NCBI RefSeq assembly: GCF_030272615.1
Contig: NC_081412.1
Location: 684,518,583-684,582,582 of the forward strand
Length of the DNA: 64,000 nucleotides
Source: Cryptomeria japonica
Lineage: Eukaryota > Streptophyta > Pinopsida > Cupressales > Cupressaceae
Direction of reading: 5' to 3'
Made by a program: the position numbers and the translations under genes. Under the pieces are notes generated by a model that was not told where the DNA came from, ran no database searches, and saw only the letters and a program-made list of their open reading frames with translations. Of this stretch, positions 20,300-31,948 are shown one piece after another. Every line of letters starts with the position of its first letter. The first letter of the stretch is position 1.

Positions 20300-22743
20300 C
20301 AAGAATTATGTACCATTATGAAATATATTGGAATGGAGTATCAAGCAATAGATGCATGTCCCAATGATCATATTATATATCATAAACAACATTAATTTGC
20401 AACAAAATGCCTTGAATGTCATATCAGTATATATCGAATAGATCAACTAACAAAAAAGGTTCCTCGCAAAGTTCTTCGTTATATTCCCATTATTCCACAT
20501 TTACAATGATTATTTAGGTGCAAAAGATTGGCGCAATTTATGGATTACCATGCACGTAATATAAGTTGAGATGACATTCTTTGAATGCCTACAAATGGTT
20601 CTGCATTTACAGACATAGAGGAAAAATGGCCACTCTTTAAAGAAGAACCTCACAATCTCAGGCTTTCATTGGTAGCAGACGGTGTCAATCCATTTGGAGG
20701 GTTGAGATCTATTTACTCGGTGTGGATTGTTTTTGTTATCAACAATAACATCCCTCCATGGATGTCAATAAAGAGGGAGCACATAATGTTGATAATATTG
20801 TTCTAGGTATTTTTTCATTTTATAATCATGTACATTAAATTATATATATTGCAGTAAAATGGTTATAATAATTATGTAATGTGTTTGTTCATTCAACTAG
20901 GTAAGTACCAAGTTAAAGATATGAATGTATATGTTGAGCCTCTTATCGACGAGTTGTTGGAGTTATGGAACAATGTCACTATGTATGACGTCTCTAGATC
21001 AATAGGACAAAGACAATTTCAATTCCATGCAATGCTTGTATGGACAATTCATGATGTCCCAGAGCTAACACATTTTTGTGGTATGTTATAATGTTCAACT
21101 TGCACACTTTAATAATGTTTAATTTTTTAAAGTATAAATCATGGATTTTTTTTTTAAATCCATTCAATATATATAATTGTAAAAATTAAAATATTTAATC
21201 CAATTATACATGATCTTGCAGGTCTTCAAACAAAGGAAAAATTTGCATGTCTAGTTTGTGGTTCAAAGATGAAATCCCGTCATTCAACAAGTTTAGGAAA
21301 GCAGATGTTTCATGAGTATAGGAACTTCCTCCACAAAAATCATGAATATTGAACTACTGAAAAACATCTTTTCAATAGGAAAGCAAATACTACATCAAAA
21401 CCATGAAGAATGACACCTCGCCTATGGAAATTGGAATATAATAGAATTGATTGTCATGGTAATGTCACTCAATCTAATTGTTTATCTATCATATATGATA
21501 TGTTTGGAATTTATATTTCTATATTGTGTTTTGTTTACTCATGTTGTAATTGACAATGATTGTCGTTGTTAACTTTTTAATCTTATATGCTTCATGAAGG
21601 CCATTAAGGCATTAATTACCACCTTCCAAAGAGACTAAAAAGTTATCCTAGATAATTTAGTAGGCTTCCGTACTATGAGAAGCTACAAATTGTGCATTTA
21701 TTCGATACTATGCATATTGGAAAGAATATAACAGAGACGTTATGGAAAATATTGGATGGAAGACGTGACAAAGAAAAAAATGTCAAAATTTGTAGTGACA
21801 TTCAGGAATCCAATCATGCAATGAAAAATATCATTCAATTAAATAGCGATGAAGACCTCATTATTATAAGTTCCCTTCCTTGGTTATTAATGGAGCAACA
21901 AAGCAATGCTATAAAAGAGGTCATACGAAAAAAATCATTTTCCTATAGGATTTGCTGCAAACATAAACAATCTCATAACAAATAAAAGTGAATTTGGGCC
22001 AGGGATGAAAAACACATGATTGGCATACCTTCATTAAGGTAATTCATGTTCTTGTATATTTTCTATATATTTGTATACTGCATGTACTTTTCATTATATT
22101 ATGTTTAGTACTAGTTTTAGAAAAACAATGAAAGGATCATTTTATAATTGTTGTAGTATGTTCTACCTCTATCTCTCCCAGACCACTTCGACAATAATGT
22201 CCAGCAAGTTATATATGATCTTGGGAAATACATGAGGTAAGTAGTGTTTTTTGTTCAATTTGTTGTATATGTATTATATTTGCAATTTATTTTACTTGTT
22301 ATGCAATATATTGTATATTATTTTGTTAATTCTCATTAATATATTTGTGTCTCGAATCACTTTTAGATGGTTGTCATATAAAGAAATCCATAAAGAAGAT
22401 ATAAAATATTGGAAGACAAAAAATCCTCGTCTAATGTGAGAAATGCAAAAGTGTCTACCTTCAACATTTTTTAATGCACAAGAATACTACCTCATACACC
22501 AAGTTGAAGAGATTGAATTGTGTGGACCTGTACACACAAGGTCAATGTGGATGGTTGAGAGGCACTTAAAATTTTTGAAGGCTTTGGTCTGACAAAGAGA
22601 ACATCTTGAGGGTTCTATGGTGGAGGGATATATGGTATACCAGACTATAGTGTACATTACCCAATATCTTCCTAAGTTTACGACAAAAATCCATGTAGAT
22701 CGCATTTGAGATCCCAATTCCATTAACAAATTCGAAGGGGAAG
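20269..22743 (+). pseudogene. CACTA TNP2 transposase (Transposase_21) and DUF4218-like region
   Basis: Continues the transposase after the gypsy insertion. Recognisable family signatures are IGMEYQAIDACPNDHIIYHK, VADGVNPFGGLRSIYSVW, NVYVEPLIDELLELW, VWTIHDVPELTHFCG, a C-LVC finger remnant near 21250 and HLFDTMHIGKNITETLWK. Probable introns with GT..AG ends lie near 20.81-20.90, 21.08-21.22 and 21.46-21.60 kb. From about 21.99 kb the KTHDWHTFIK, LPLSLPDHFDN and GPVHTRSMWMVERHLKFLKA motifs match the segment called DUF4218 in CACTA proteins. The transposase cuts and rejoins element ends in active families; here stops in most exons make it dead. Confidence 0.8.
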
Positions 22744-22889
22744 ATAGATTGAGGAAAGTGAGAGATAATTATTGGATATTCATGGATATTAATCTGAATA
22801 CATTTTATATTTGGTTTATATATATTGTAGTTAATTAATTCTTAATCTTCAATATACATCAGTTATAAATTTCTAGTTATTTTTTCTAT

Positions 22890-23146
22890 AGTTGCTCGAG
22901 AGTGTTATGCACTACATTTGTATGTCACAATCAATCTTGATTTGATGACGGTATGGATTGAATAATGTCAACAATTTGGTCATGCATTAACATGGGAAGG
23001 TGTGGCTTCATTGGTTAAAGAAGCTCATCGTAATGGATATTCCAATGTTACACCAAAGGAAATTGATTTGGTATATGGTTTAAGAGACAAACAGGTGCAT
23101 ATAAATATTTTAATCACCCATATTATTTAATTTTTTTTCAACTGTA

Positions 23147-23193
<47 letters not shown>

Positions 23194-23700
23194 CATTTTG
23201 CATACATTCGACCAAGAATAAATATGTTTATCCACTAGAGATGCAATAATTTTTACATGTTTGACATATTGTAGGTCAAACACTACAAGGCTATGTGGTG
23301 CAATGATTATAAATTTCGCATCAAAAAGTTGGATGACACAAAGAAAACTTGTTATTCTGGGATAACTATAGTATTTTAGGTGACTAATGTTTAATCTAGA
23401 AGCGACATACATCCTCAAGTCTCATAAAATATATACTATGGGATTTTGGATGATATACTTGAGTGTGACTTTGGGTCCTTCAAATTAGTTATTTTTGTCG
23501 TCCAATGGTACAAGGTACGATTGAATGAAAAATTATCCCGACAGAACTATTATTGAACAAGGTAATAGATTTACAATGGTCAATACAAGGTCGTTTGAGT
23601 GAGCTAGAAATAAGCCCCATGTTCTTCCAAGTCAAAGTGAGTAGGTATTTTCTCAAAGGCTCCACATAAACTGGGCTGGTCATTTGTTGTTAGACATGAT
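22890..23700 (+). pseudogene. CACTA second protein, DUF4216 domain (left part)
   Basis: Reads ARECYALHLYVTINLDLMTV and GYSNVTPKEIDLVYGLRD, then after the (TA)n tract VKHYKAMWCNDYKFRIKKLD and YYGILDDILECDFGSFKLVIF, the typical DUF4216 core (YG-I-x-x-I-x-E-x-x-Y/FG-x-FK). A stretch near 23612 (PHVLPSQSE) corresponds to the DPFVLASQ-like motif of the family. Stops are present. The solo LTR at 23701 splits this exon; the frame resumes at 25997. Confidence 0.7.
23150..23190. repeat. (TA)n microsatellite
   Basis: About 18 perfect TA units in an intron-like gap of the CACTA DUF4216 region. Confidence 0.95.
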
Positions 23701-25996
23701 TGTTGGCATTGTGTTTTCATTGATGTCAACTGGTATGGGATGACTACCGGTAGTAGAGATGTATATGGAACACTAATATGAAGGAGTACAAGTTGTGATA
23801 GCTTGGATATCACCTTGTGTTGCAGAACACCAATAAGGTAAGGAAAGTGTTTGAGTGGTTGTTTGTGATGAAGAGGCAGAATGTACCTAAATCACATCAA
23901 CACTAGAAGAGAAGAATGAACTAACATGTTGTGAGGTTGCAAAATAGTAGGACTCCCACTAGATGAAGATGCAGTCACCATATGGAGAGATGTCTGATAG
24001 TGAATGTACCCACATCAGATCACATGTGCATGTTTGAAGAGTTGCTGCACAAACAAGAAAGTCACATAAGTACATTACAGAAAGAAGACGGTGTTACTCC
24101 ACCGATAAGTGGAGCTTATCTCATATTATGCACTTTATGCATCATAGTCCCTTGAGATAAGATTGTTGACATAAAGGCAAGTGTTATAAGGCACACATCG
24201 GATCCACTGGTGAAATAAAGGAATGCCTCAAATGCATGAGAGCAGGGTTGTGTGCTGGACCGACTAAAAATGCATGATTGAAATGCCAGTATAGATGAAG
24301 TGTGAAAAGTTTGTCAACATGACAAACCGGTTGAGACATGGTCTAAGTTGATCAGGAAGGATGGTCTGACTAAAGATGGAGTCTAGTGAAGATTGATGAC
24401 ATGTTGTCATGAAGAGTGCTTATCGGTATGTAAGTCCACTAGAAATATGGACAAGGTGCAAATGAAAATGTCTTCCCACTTTGTGAGAATGAGCATGCTT
24501 AAGAAAGACATGTCTGATGACCGGTCAAGGTGTTCCACCCACAGTTTAGCAAAATACACACATGATGAGTAATCCGGTAGAGTGTGAGATGTCATCAGGG
24601 TTTGTATACCGACAAAGGAGAGGAACTAGTAGAAGTGGTTGGTTGGTGATCCTATCTAAACTGACATGAAGAGCCAAGCTTGCAGTTGGTCGATATGGAT
24701 GCCACATGGAATCAAGGTGGAAAACCTGCATTGGATAAAGAAGGAATGTACATCAATAGGGTTGTGCAGGGGTTGGTTGACATAAATGAAAGGTCCCACA
24801 AATCATGGGATGAGTTACAAAGGTGTGCGACTCAAGGTCTGAAGGAAAACTATGAGCCAACTAAGAGAAATTGAGGAGATCAAAGAAATGAAGGAAACAA
24901 CATGACAGTTCTTGTGTGTTTGACCAAGAGACCAACTGTTAGGATAAAAAGTAGTTCACCAGAGATGGAAGGCATGATCCAGGAGGTGCGTAAATGATAG
25001 AGTCATGTAGATTGGCTGTCTAAAGGTCAGATTGGGTAGGATTTGATAGGATCTAATCGGATTCATTTTTTTCCTCTGGGATGGTGAGGAAACCCTAACC
25101 GCCTTGTTTTCAATTGGGCTTGGGCAAGAAAACTAGTCTATATAGATGAAGGAAAAAGACATAGAAAAAAGTTATTGAAGAGAAGATGAGGGTGTAGCTA
25201 CTGAAGAGAAGATGAGGGTGTGGCTACTAAAGGGAAGAACATTGTGCTAGTGTGAAGTGTTATACTTCTACAAGTAAGAGAAAATTAGCCAAGTGCTCAA
25301 AGAGTATCTGAGACAAGAGGAAGAGTGAAGAGAAGAACCAATAGTGGTTATACTGACAAAGCAAGAGAGAAGAAGAACTACAGAGAAGGAAGACAATGGA
25401 CCAATAGAGTTGAGCACTGGTAAAGTGTAGTGCTATGAGGAGGAGATATTGTTGAGAAGAAGAGCATAAGAGGTGTACCGATAGGGCTTACCAATAGAGA
25501 AGCAACAAGAGAAGAGAAGCAAGAGAAGTGAGTCAGTGTTGCAAATAAGGCATCTCACCAGCAGGGTAAGATATATGAAATGGTTGCAAGACTCGCTTGT
25601 AACAAGATAACTACTTTTGTAATTGAAGTTTTCTTTGTGATCACTAAGGTGTAGCTCCTTTGGGTTGTAGCCCATAAATCAGGTAAGGGGTTGTAGCTCC
25701 TTGGGTTGGTGCCCTAAATATTGTAACAAAGGTTTGACTATGAGGCTGGATTGGAGCAGTAGACTCCAACAACATTGCTCACTGAGGTTTTTCCCATCTT
25801 GGGTTTTCCTCATAAATCCTAGAGTTATGTGATGTCCTTTTTTGTGATTGGAATTGTATTGGTCTCCCCACTAACTGGTAAGTTTGCATTGAGTTAGTTC
25901 TATCAACTGGCATGCTCACTTAGGATAGAAAAAGGGAAAAGTTTGAGAACCACTGATTCACCCCTTCCCCCTCTTAGTGGTGCATTGTGTCTAACA
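23701..25996 (+). mobile_element. Solo LTR, 2.3 kb, copia-like
   Basis: Starts TGTTGGCATTG, ends GTGTCTAACA, flanked by ATGAT on both sides (23696-23700 and 25997-26001), and interrupts the DUF4216 exon; removing the insert and one ATGAT restores a continuous frame. There is no gag or pol and no internal repeat of the ends, so recombination between two LTRs is the likely origin. A TATA box (GTCTATATAGATG, about 25137) and the C-rich hairpin at 25949-25981 fit the LTR order U3-R-U5 on the plus strand. Confidence 0.8.
25949..25981 (+). other. C-loop hairpin in solo LTR
   Basis: ACCACTGA (25949-25956), 17-base C-rich loop starting TTCACCCC, TTAGTGGT (25974-25981); eight pairs with one G-U. Fifteen bases before the LTR end. 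Confidence 0.7.
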
Positions 25997-26283
25997 ATGA
26001 TCTTAGATGAAGGTCGGTAAAGTATAATGTTATGGAAGAAGAAGATACAAAAGAACTAGAAGATGATGTAGATGATGATCAGGATCAACAATTAGTTGAT
26101 GATGTGCTCGACGAAGATGTCAAAGAAGAGGAACAAGATTGCCATGATGTAGGAGTTAATGTTCATGAAGATGATAATGATGATGATATCAATGATGATG
26201 ATGATATGACCAATAATCCTTACAGTGTCTATTATAGATCAGAATATACAGACAAAGAGTTGGATGAAGAAGAAGATCAATGA
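25997..26283 (+). pseudogene. CACTA DUF4216 protein, acidic C-terminal end
   Basis: Continues the frame broken by the solo LTR. From 26032 an 83-codon open stretch is extremely acidic, with runs such as EDDNDDDINDDDDM, and ends at TGA 26281-26283. Acidic tails of this kind close the DUF4216 proteins of plant CACTA elements. No CACTA right terminus was seen beyond it. Confidence 0.65.
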
Positions 26284-26289
26284 CATGAT

Positions 26290-26950
26290 TTAAATGTATG
26301 ATGCATGCAATTAGTATATTATCTATTTGATATTGATTTCTTGATATTTTTTGTGATTATGTGGGAGGACTTGTACTTTGTGATTATCTTTATATGTCAA
26401 GTCATTTATACTTTTACATTACAAATATTTGCATCATGTTGTGTTCCCTACTGAGATTTTTATGGAAAATTTAATGGATGAATCATTTAAATGGTTTGTT
26501 ATGCAATAACACAATGATTCCTATCATGATGTATGATGCACCTGTCACTATTTAGTTTATTTAGCTTGAAATTAAACCCATCCAAAAATACACATTCCCC
26601 CTTGGAGAAGACAAATTGCACATGTCATTAACACAACAATTCATACAACACAACACAAAAGATATGATCCAGAAATGAATATTCTCTTTATTGATTTTCA
26701 ATATAAAATTGATACATTCATGAAAATATTACAGTGAGTCACCAAAACTAAAAGAAGACTCTTTGCTATTATATTAAGGTTTCTCTAATGCTTACAAATC
26801 AAGAGTCTGGAATCCTTCTTCTTGGCCCTGAATTCCCTTTTATAACACAAGGGAGAAAAACAAGCCTCAAGTTGAAGAATACACATGTCAAAATCTAATT
26901 GCATTACACAAAAGACCTAAAGCCTAAGATCTTGACCTCTGTGTACAACC
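26290..26950. other. Non-coding boundary region
   Basis: No gene. On the minus strand 26593-26604 reads CCAAGGGGGAATG followed by TGTATTTTTGG, which could be a polypurine tract and LTR start of the older minus-strand element whose accessory ORF lies to the right, but no partner LTR was found. The stretch 26790-26890 (TTATAAAAGGG on the minus strand) resembles 52390-52475. Confidence 0.3.
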
Positions 26951-27228
26951 TACATTGAATGATGGCGGCTGAAAAGGCATCATCGTGGAAGCTTGAGTTG
27001 TGGGCCTGCAAAAGATGTTCTCACATCTATACTTCATATCTGCTTTTGTCAGGATCAAAAAATACAATCTAGCATGCAGTGGCAGGTGTCTTGGAGACCG
27101 CTCCTTGCTGACTGAGTATTATAATCATTTTCCTAAAATGAACATCCTGCACAAAACTTTTAGGAATAGAAAAACTGGAAAGATTGTGACTAGTCCTCCT
27201 CTTTAGGCTACTCTTCTTCCAAGGAGAA

Positions 27229-28949
27229 CTAATTTTTATGTAGCACCTCAATCTCATCAGCTGGCCAAGAAAAAACCTTCAGGCTATGCAGATTATTCAT
27301 AGCTTCCTTTGTTTTGTGGGTAGGCACAATTGCTACTCCTAGGGAAAAGCTATGATACATTTGGTCTACTTCTATAATTTTATCAACAATATTAAGAAAT
27401 TTATCTCCTTGGTTTGGATTACCTTCCAAGGATGTCAAGATGATGTTTATTGCTTCCTGGAAACCCTATTTCGATTCTTCTAAGCTCTTAATTTGCTCAT
27501 CATCTGTCAAAATTGTAGGGACATGCCACTTTTTGAGTCACTAGAAAGAATCAATCATTCCCATCAATGCTTTTATTTACTCCTCTATGTTGGGTGACTC
27601 TTTGTTCAATAAATTATAATTTTTCTAAGTTACCCCTACAATCTAAGGTGGTCGAGCCACATTCTTCATTGCTAACATAACCTCCTTCAAGGTTTGACCC
27701 TTAGGCAGCCACGTAGCTCTGATTGGTTGAAAGAATGCAATGAATTCATCAAGTTGATTTAGGAGCTTGGATGTCAAAGAATATGAAGTGTGAACTTCAT
27801 CCAATTTATCAATGATTTTATTTGAAATTCTCAAAGCTTAATCTTTCCTAATTTTAAAATAATCTCTTACAACTTCATCTTTGACCCTTTGCATTTCTTA
27901 GATTATCTTCTCAAGCTTCTCGGGTCTAATTCCTCCAGAAGAGTCAGCTGACATCTTTATTTTCTCTTTCAATGCAATGTTCTCAACAAATAATTCATTG
28001 TACTTGGTATTGAAAACAACATGCATATCCTTTAGCTTTATATGCTTTTGCTCTAAATCCTCTACTACCAGCTAAGCAAATTGGACTGCATGCTTGTAAA
28101 TTTTTATAGCCTTTGAAGTAGTAGTTCCTTGTAAGGTCCTTACAAAAGCATCCCCTATTTTTTGTTGCACCCCTTGCAAAACCATGGGCTTTTTAGTGCT
28201 AGGGGCCTTTGACCATAAATAAAAAGCTTTTGAACTTATATTTACACTGGAGCCATGATCTCCAAACTCTCTAGCAAAATTGGGGTCCTTCTACCGCATG
28301 ATCTAATAGAACAGGAAAACTCTGTCAAAATTCCACCCCGAGACAAGGAGCACTCCGCTTTTTACTACCATTTCTCTGGCCTCTTGAGGAGTGCAATCAA
28401 AATTGTTCCTGTCAAAACTATTGATTTCTTCATCAAACATGTTCTTTAATTTCTCCCTTAGCCAAAATGATCTAAACTCAAGGGTATTAAGAAAATTGTC
28501 ATCCCTCATAACTTTGTTTGAAGCAATAATCCAATCATCATCTATTTCTTCTATAACGATTGTGCTTAGGATGAGAACCTTGTCTAGATCATTCAAAAAT
28601 TTGGCATTTGCATCATCTTGGAATGTTTCACTTGGAGGAGAAGGTGGCAGCACCGAAGTATCAAAATCCTCCTAGATATATGCAAAGTCAGATATTTTAG
28701 CCTTTCCTCTTTCAATATTCCTAACCTGTGTTGTTGTTACCCCCTCATCCTTCTAGACACCCCCTTTGGAGGACTATGTAGGTGATTCCTCAGTCTGAGC
28801 CTTGGGAGATGGATCAATTGGTTTTCCTTTGTATTCCACTCCCTTTTACTTGGCCTCTCTTCTTTGCAGCTCCTCCTTTATTATATTATCTGCCTTTCTT
28901 AACATGAAAGACATTCTAGCAAAATCATCCCTGAAGTGCCAGAAGGAAC
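27229..28949 (-). pseudogene. Accessory ORF C of unknown function, C-terminal part
   Basis: Continuation, after the copia insertion, of the ORF at 35610-37804. The frame resumes with SFWHFRDDFARMSFMLRKAD and then shows a serine/proline-rich linker, an acidic helical stretch (DDDWIIASNKVMRDDNFL, about 28550), and a long hydrophilic, helix-rich part with coiled-coil character (about 28100-27640), ending with FSWPADEIEVLHKN at stop 27229. More than ten stops interrupt it, mostly TAG and TGA. The family is not recognised and no enzyme motif is visible. Its position after a globular domain fits a structural or adaptor protein carried by an LTR element. Confidence 0.45.
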
Positions 28950-30002
28950 TATTAGGTCCCAGAGACAACTGAGAGGGGGGGGGGTGAATCAGTTGTCTAA
29001 TAAATTCAAACCAAAAACAACTTAACCAAGATTAATGCTTAATATTGGTAAATCAAACTTAATGCCGGTAGACAATTTATCAGTTAAGAGCAGTACTGGT
29101 AAAGATTAATGTATGAAACAGAAAGGAAATGACATCCACAACACATAACACCAATATTTGTACATGGAAACCCTATAAGGGGAAAAACCACGGTGGAAAA
29201 CCTTACCCACAATCAGATAGTACTACTACAGATAGTATGTGTATACAATAGGGGGTCTACACATGCAGAAAGGCCAAGCACCTAGAACTCATTGCTCAAA
29301 CACAAATGAGAGTCACACTGACTACAATTGGATGGTTAGATCCAATGATGATGTACTACTCAAAATAACATCTTCATATGCTGGATTCAATATCGGTTTA
29401 GTTCTAATGTACCTTCACAAAACCTTCCTTTAACCTTCAAGTGATATATGCATGTATAGCTCGCATATATCGAATTACAATCCTTTTTCACATTCACACA
29501 CCAATCTTAAAAATAAGATCTTGCATTTATACCATAACCTAAGACCAATTAAGTAGGTCGGCTCACTTAAAAGATATTACAATAAAATTAATTACAAATA
29601 AGACAATAACCGATGCAATATCCAATTCAACATGTTGGCTTAATACATATACAACAATAATAAATCATCTCCATAGCGTGTCATGCTGATCTGGAATAGA
29701 TAAGCCTGTCAGTGCTTATCCTGGACATATTTTCCGGTAACAACAAATATGCAATCACGAATATACCAATGAACAAATCTCCAAGACAAAGTGTCCAAAC
29801 AAATTCTTTAACATAACCAAGTATTTTCCATGTCATTCCAAGTGTAGGTGAACAATATATCCTGCCGATGAACCAGATACTGGTGACTATGCATAAGTCA
29901 CTTACTTGTCAGTGAATACAACCAGTTTGCCAAGTGCTGATAGGTATAGATAAGTGTTGACATCAATGACAAAACCATATCAACATATCCAAAATACCAA
30001 CA
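28950..30002 (-). repeat. 3' LTR of the copia element
   Basis: Very similar to 34547-35609 over its whole length; ends ATACCAACA on the plus strand. Its outer end is mutated (TATTAGGTCCC). Contains the hairpin AGACAACTGA/TCAGTTGTCT at 28963-28998. Confidence 0.92.
28963..28998 (-). other. C-loop hairpin in copia 3' LTR
   Basis: AGACAACTGA (28963-28972) and TCAGTTGTCT (28989-28998) form a perfect 10 bp stem with a 16-base loop, C-rich on the minus (sense) strand. Thirteen bases from the LTR end. Confidence 0.75.
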
Positions 30003-30014
30003 ATCTCCCCCTTT
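30003..30014 (-). promoter_or_regulatory. Polypurine tract of the copia element
   Basis: Minus strand AAAGGGGGAGAT directly before the 3' LTR start TGTTGGTATT. Confidence 0.88.
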
Positions 30015-30375
30015 GGCATTGATGGCAACACAAGATGGAAAAAACCATCAAAGTGCCAAAATAGAAATGCCAAATACCGAAAACCAACAATCTCCCAAAA
30101 GAGATCATAACTAGAAATTAAAAATTTAGATACAAAGAGCAATCAATCTCTCCCAACATAACAATCTCTCCCCCTAGGAGTAACATGTGTTTTTCCATAT
30201 CAATCTCTCCCCCTTTGACATCAAATGCCAAAGAAATACAAAAACCAGGTTCAAATACAAAATACCAACTTATTCAGTATACCAACTACTCCCCCTGAGA
30301 AGTAGTTTTCCTCATCAAAGTCGGAATAGAAGATTTCTCTATTAGTTCAGCCGGTTGATGACAAACATCATTTGT

Positions 30376-31948
30376 CTAAGTTTCTACTGGTGGGGGTATG
30401 AACCCAAGCTGATCTTTGAGATATTCAAAGGTCTCATTAGGCAAAGGCTTAGTGAAAATATCTACAATATTCTCTTTAGTATTCACATAAACCAGTTTTA
30501 CTTCTTTTGCTTCAACATTCTCTTTTAGAAAGTTGAGTTTGATAGAGACATGTTTAGTTTTAGAATGTAGTACCGGATTCTTTGATATATTGATTGTTGT
30601 TGTATTATCACAATAGATAGTTATAGGTTCCTTGCATTTTACCTTTATGTCCTTCAACATTTGCTTAAGTGATAATACCTGTGTATAGTTAGTTGCTGCT
30701 ACAACATATTCTGATTCTATTGTTGATAAAGATGTGCAACTTTGTTTCTTACTCAACCAAGAAATTAATCTGCTTCCAAGAAAAAATGTTCTGTTGGTGG
30801 TTCTTTTTTTGTCATCTACATCTCATGCCCAATTTGCATTTGTGTATGCACATAATTCAAAGTTTTCATCTCTAGGATACCATGTGCTAAGATTTGTATT
30901 GCCTTGCAAGTACCGGAAAATCCTTTTTACTGATGATTCATGATTTTCTCTAGGATTACTCTGAAATCTTGAAACAATGCATACTGCATTCATAATATCG
31001 GGTCTTGTTTGTGTCAAATATAGTAAACCTCCTATCATAGACTTGTACCTAGTGGGATTAACAGGTGTAGATTCATCCCTTAGTGATAATTTATCAGTTG
31101 TAGTCATAGGTGTGCTTACCGGTTTAGAGTTTTCCATGCCAAATTTATTTAGTCACTCCTTCAAGTACTTCGATTGACTCAAGAATATACCTTTATCAGT
31201 CTATGAAATCTACAATCCTAAAAAGAATTTTATCTCTCCAATCATAGACATTTCAAATTCTTGTTGCATTTCAATAGAAAAGTCTTTACATAATCCATCT
31301 TCTCCTCCAAAGATTATATCATCAACAAAAAATTCTATAACCAAGATGTCATCATTAGTCACTTTATAGTATAAGTTGTTGTCAGCATTACCTTTAGAAA
31401 AACCAATCTTCAAAAGATATTTATGCAATCTAGCATACCAAGCTCTTGGAGCTTGCTTCAACCCATACAAAGCTTTCCTTAACCTGCAAACCATATCTTT
31501 GTTATCTGTCAAAGAAAATCCATCAGGTTTCTCAATGTAAACTTCTTCTTCAAGATCTCCATTCAGAAATGTATATTTAACATCCATTTGATATACTTTA
31601 TAGTTCTTGTGTGCTGCAAAGGCCAAGAATAATCTGATTGCCTCAATTCTAGCTATCGGTGCAAAGGTTTCATTGTAATCAATTCCTTCTTTTTGTGAAT
31701 ATCCCTTACACACTAGTCTTTCTTTATTTTTGATTACCTTACCATCTTCATTGAGTTTGTTTCTGAATACCCATTTAGTTCCAATTACAATTTTGTCTTT
31801 AGGTCGGGGAACTAATGTCCATGTGTTATTCTTTTCAATTTGTTCTAACTCTTCTTCCATAGCTTTAATCCAGTGTTTACCTTCACATGCCTCATTAATT
31901 GATGCTAGTTCAATTTGAGAAATAAGACATACCTCTTCATTTTCCAAT
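30376..31948 (-). pseudogene. copia reverse transcriptase and RNase H
   Basis: Frame continues from integrase after the one-base insertion. RT signatures: [71 protein letters not shown] and the catalytic FVDDIIFG (about 31340). After three stops close together (TAG, TAG, TGA at about 31205-31150), RNase H follows: MIGGLLYLTQTRPDI, SLSTIESEYVVAA, LVYVNTKENIVDIFTKPL; stop 30376. One more TGA lies near 30821. These enzymes copy element RNA to cDNA in the cytoplasmic particle. Intact domains with few lesions suggest fairly recent inactivation. Confidence 0.92.

Larger units (their letters stand above)
7748..26290 (+). mobile_element. CACTA (En/Spm-type) DNA transposon with nested insertions
   Basis: Pieces of a TNP2-type transposase (Transposase_21), a DUF4218-like segment and DUF4216 follow each other in the order usual for plant CACTA elements, with retained GT..AG introns. 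The left end near 7748 (ACTATGGGATTTC followed by degenerate TTTCCCGACG / GGAATTTC subterminal repeats) fits a CACTA terminus, though the first C of the TIR seems lost. The matching right end was not found, so the right limit is set at the end of the last ORF. A gypsy-type element (8887-20268) and a solo LTR (23701-25996) are inserted within its coding sequence. Many stops show it is inactive. Confidence 0.8.

Noticed and set aside
23688-25996. TGTTAGACA..TGTCTAACA as 9 bp terminal inverted repeats of a DNA transposon
   Set aside because: The ATGAT duplication and the restored DUF4216 frame place the left border at 23701 (TGTTGGCATT), giving an LTR; the palindromic match is coincidental.
26032-26283. 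Acidic 83-codon ORF as an independent gene
   Set aside because: The frame joins the DUF4216 exon when the solo LTR is removed, so it is the tail of the CACTA protein.
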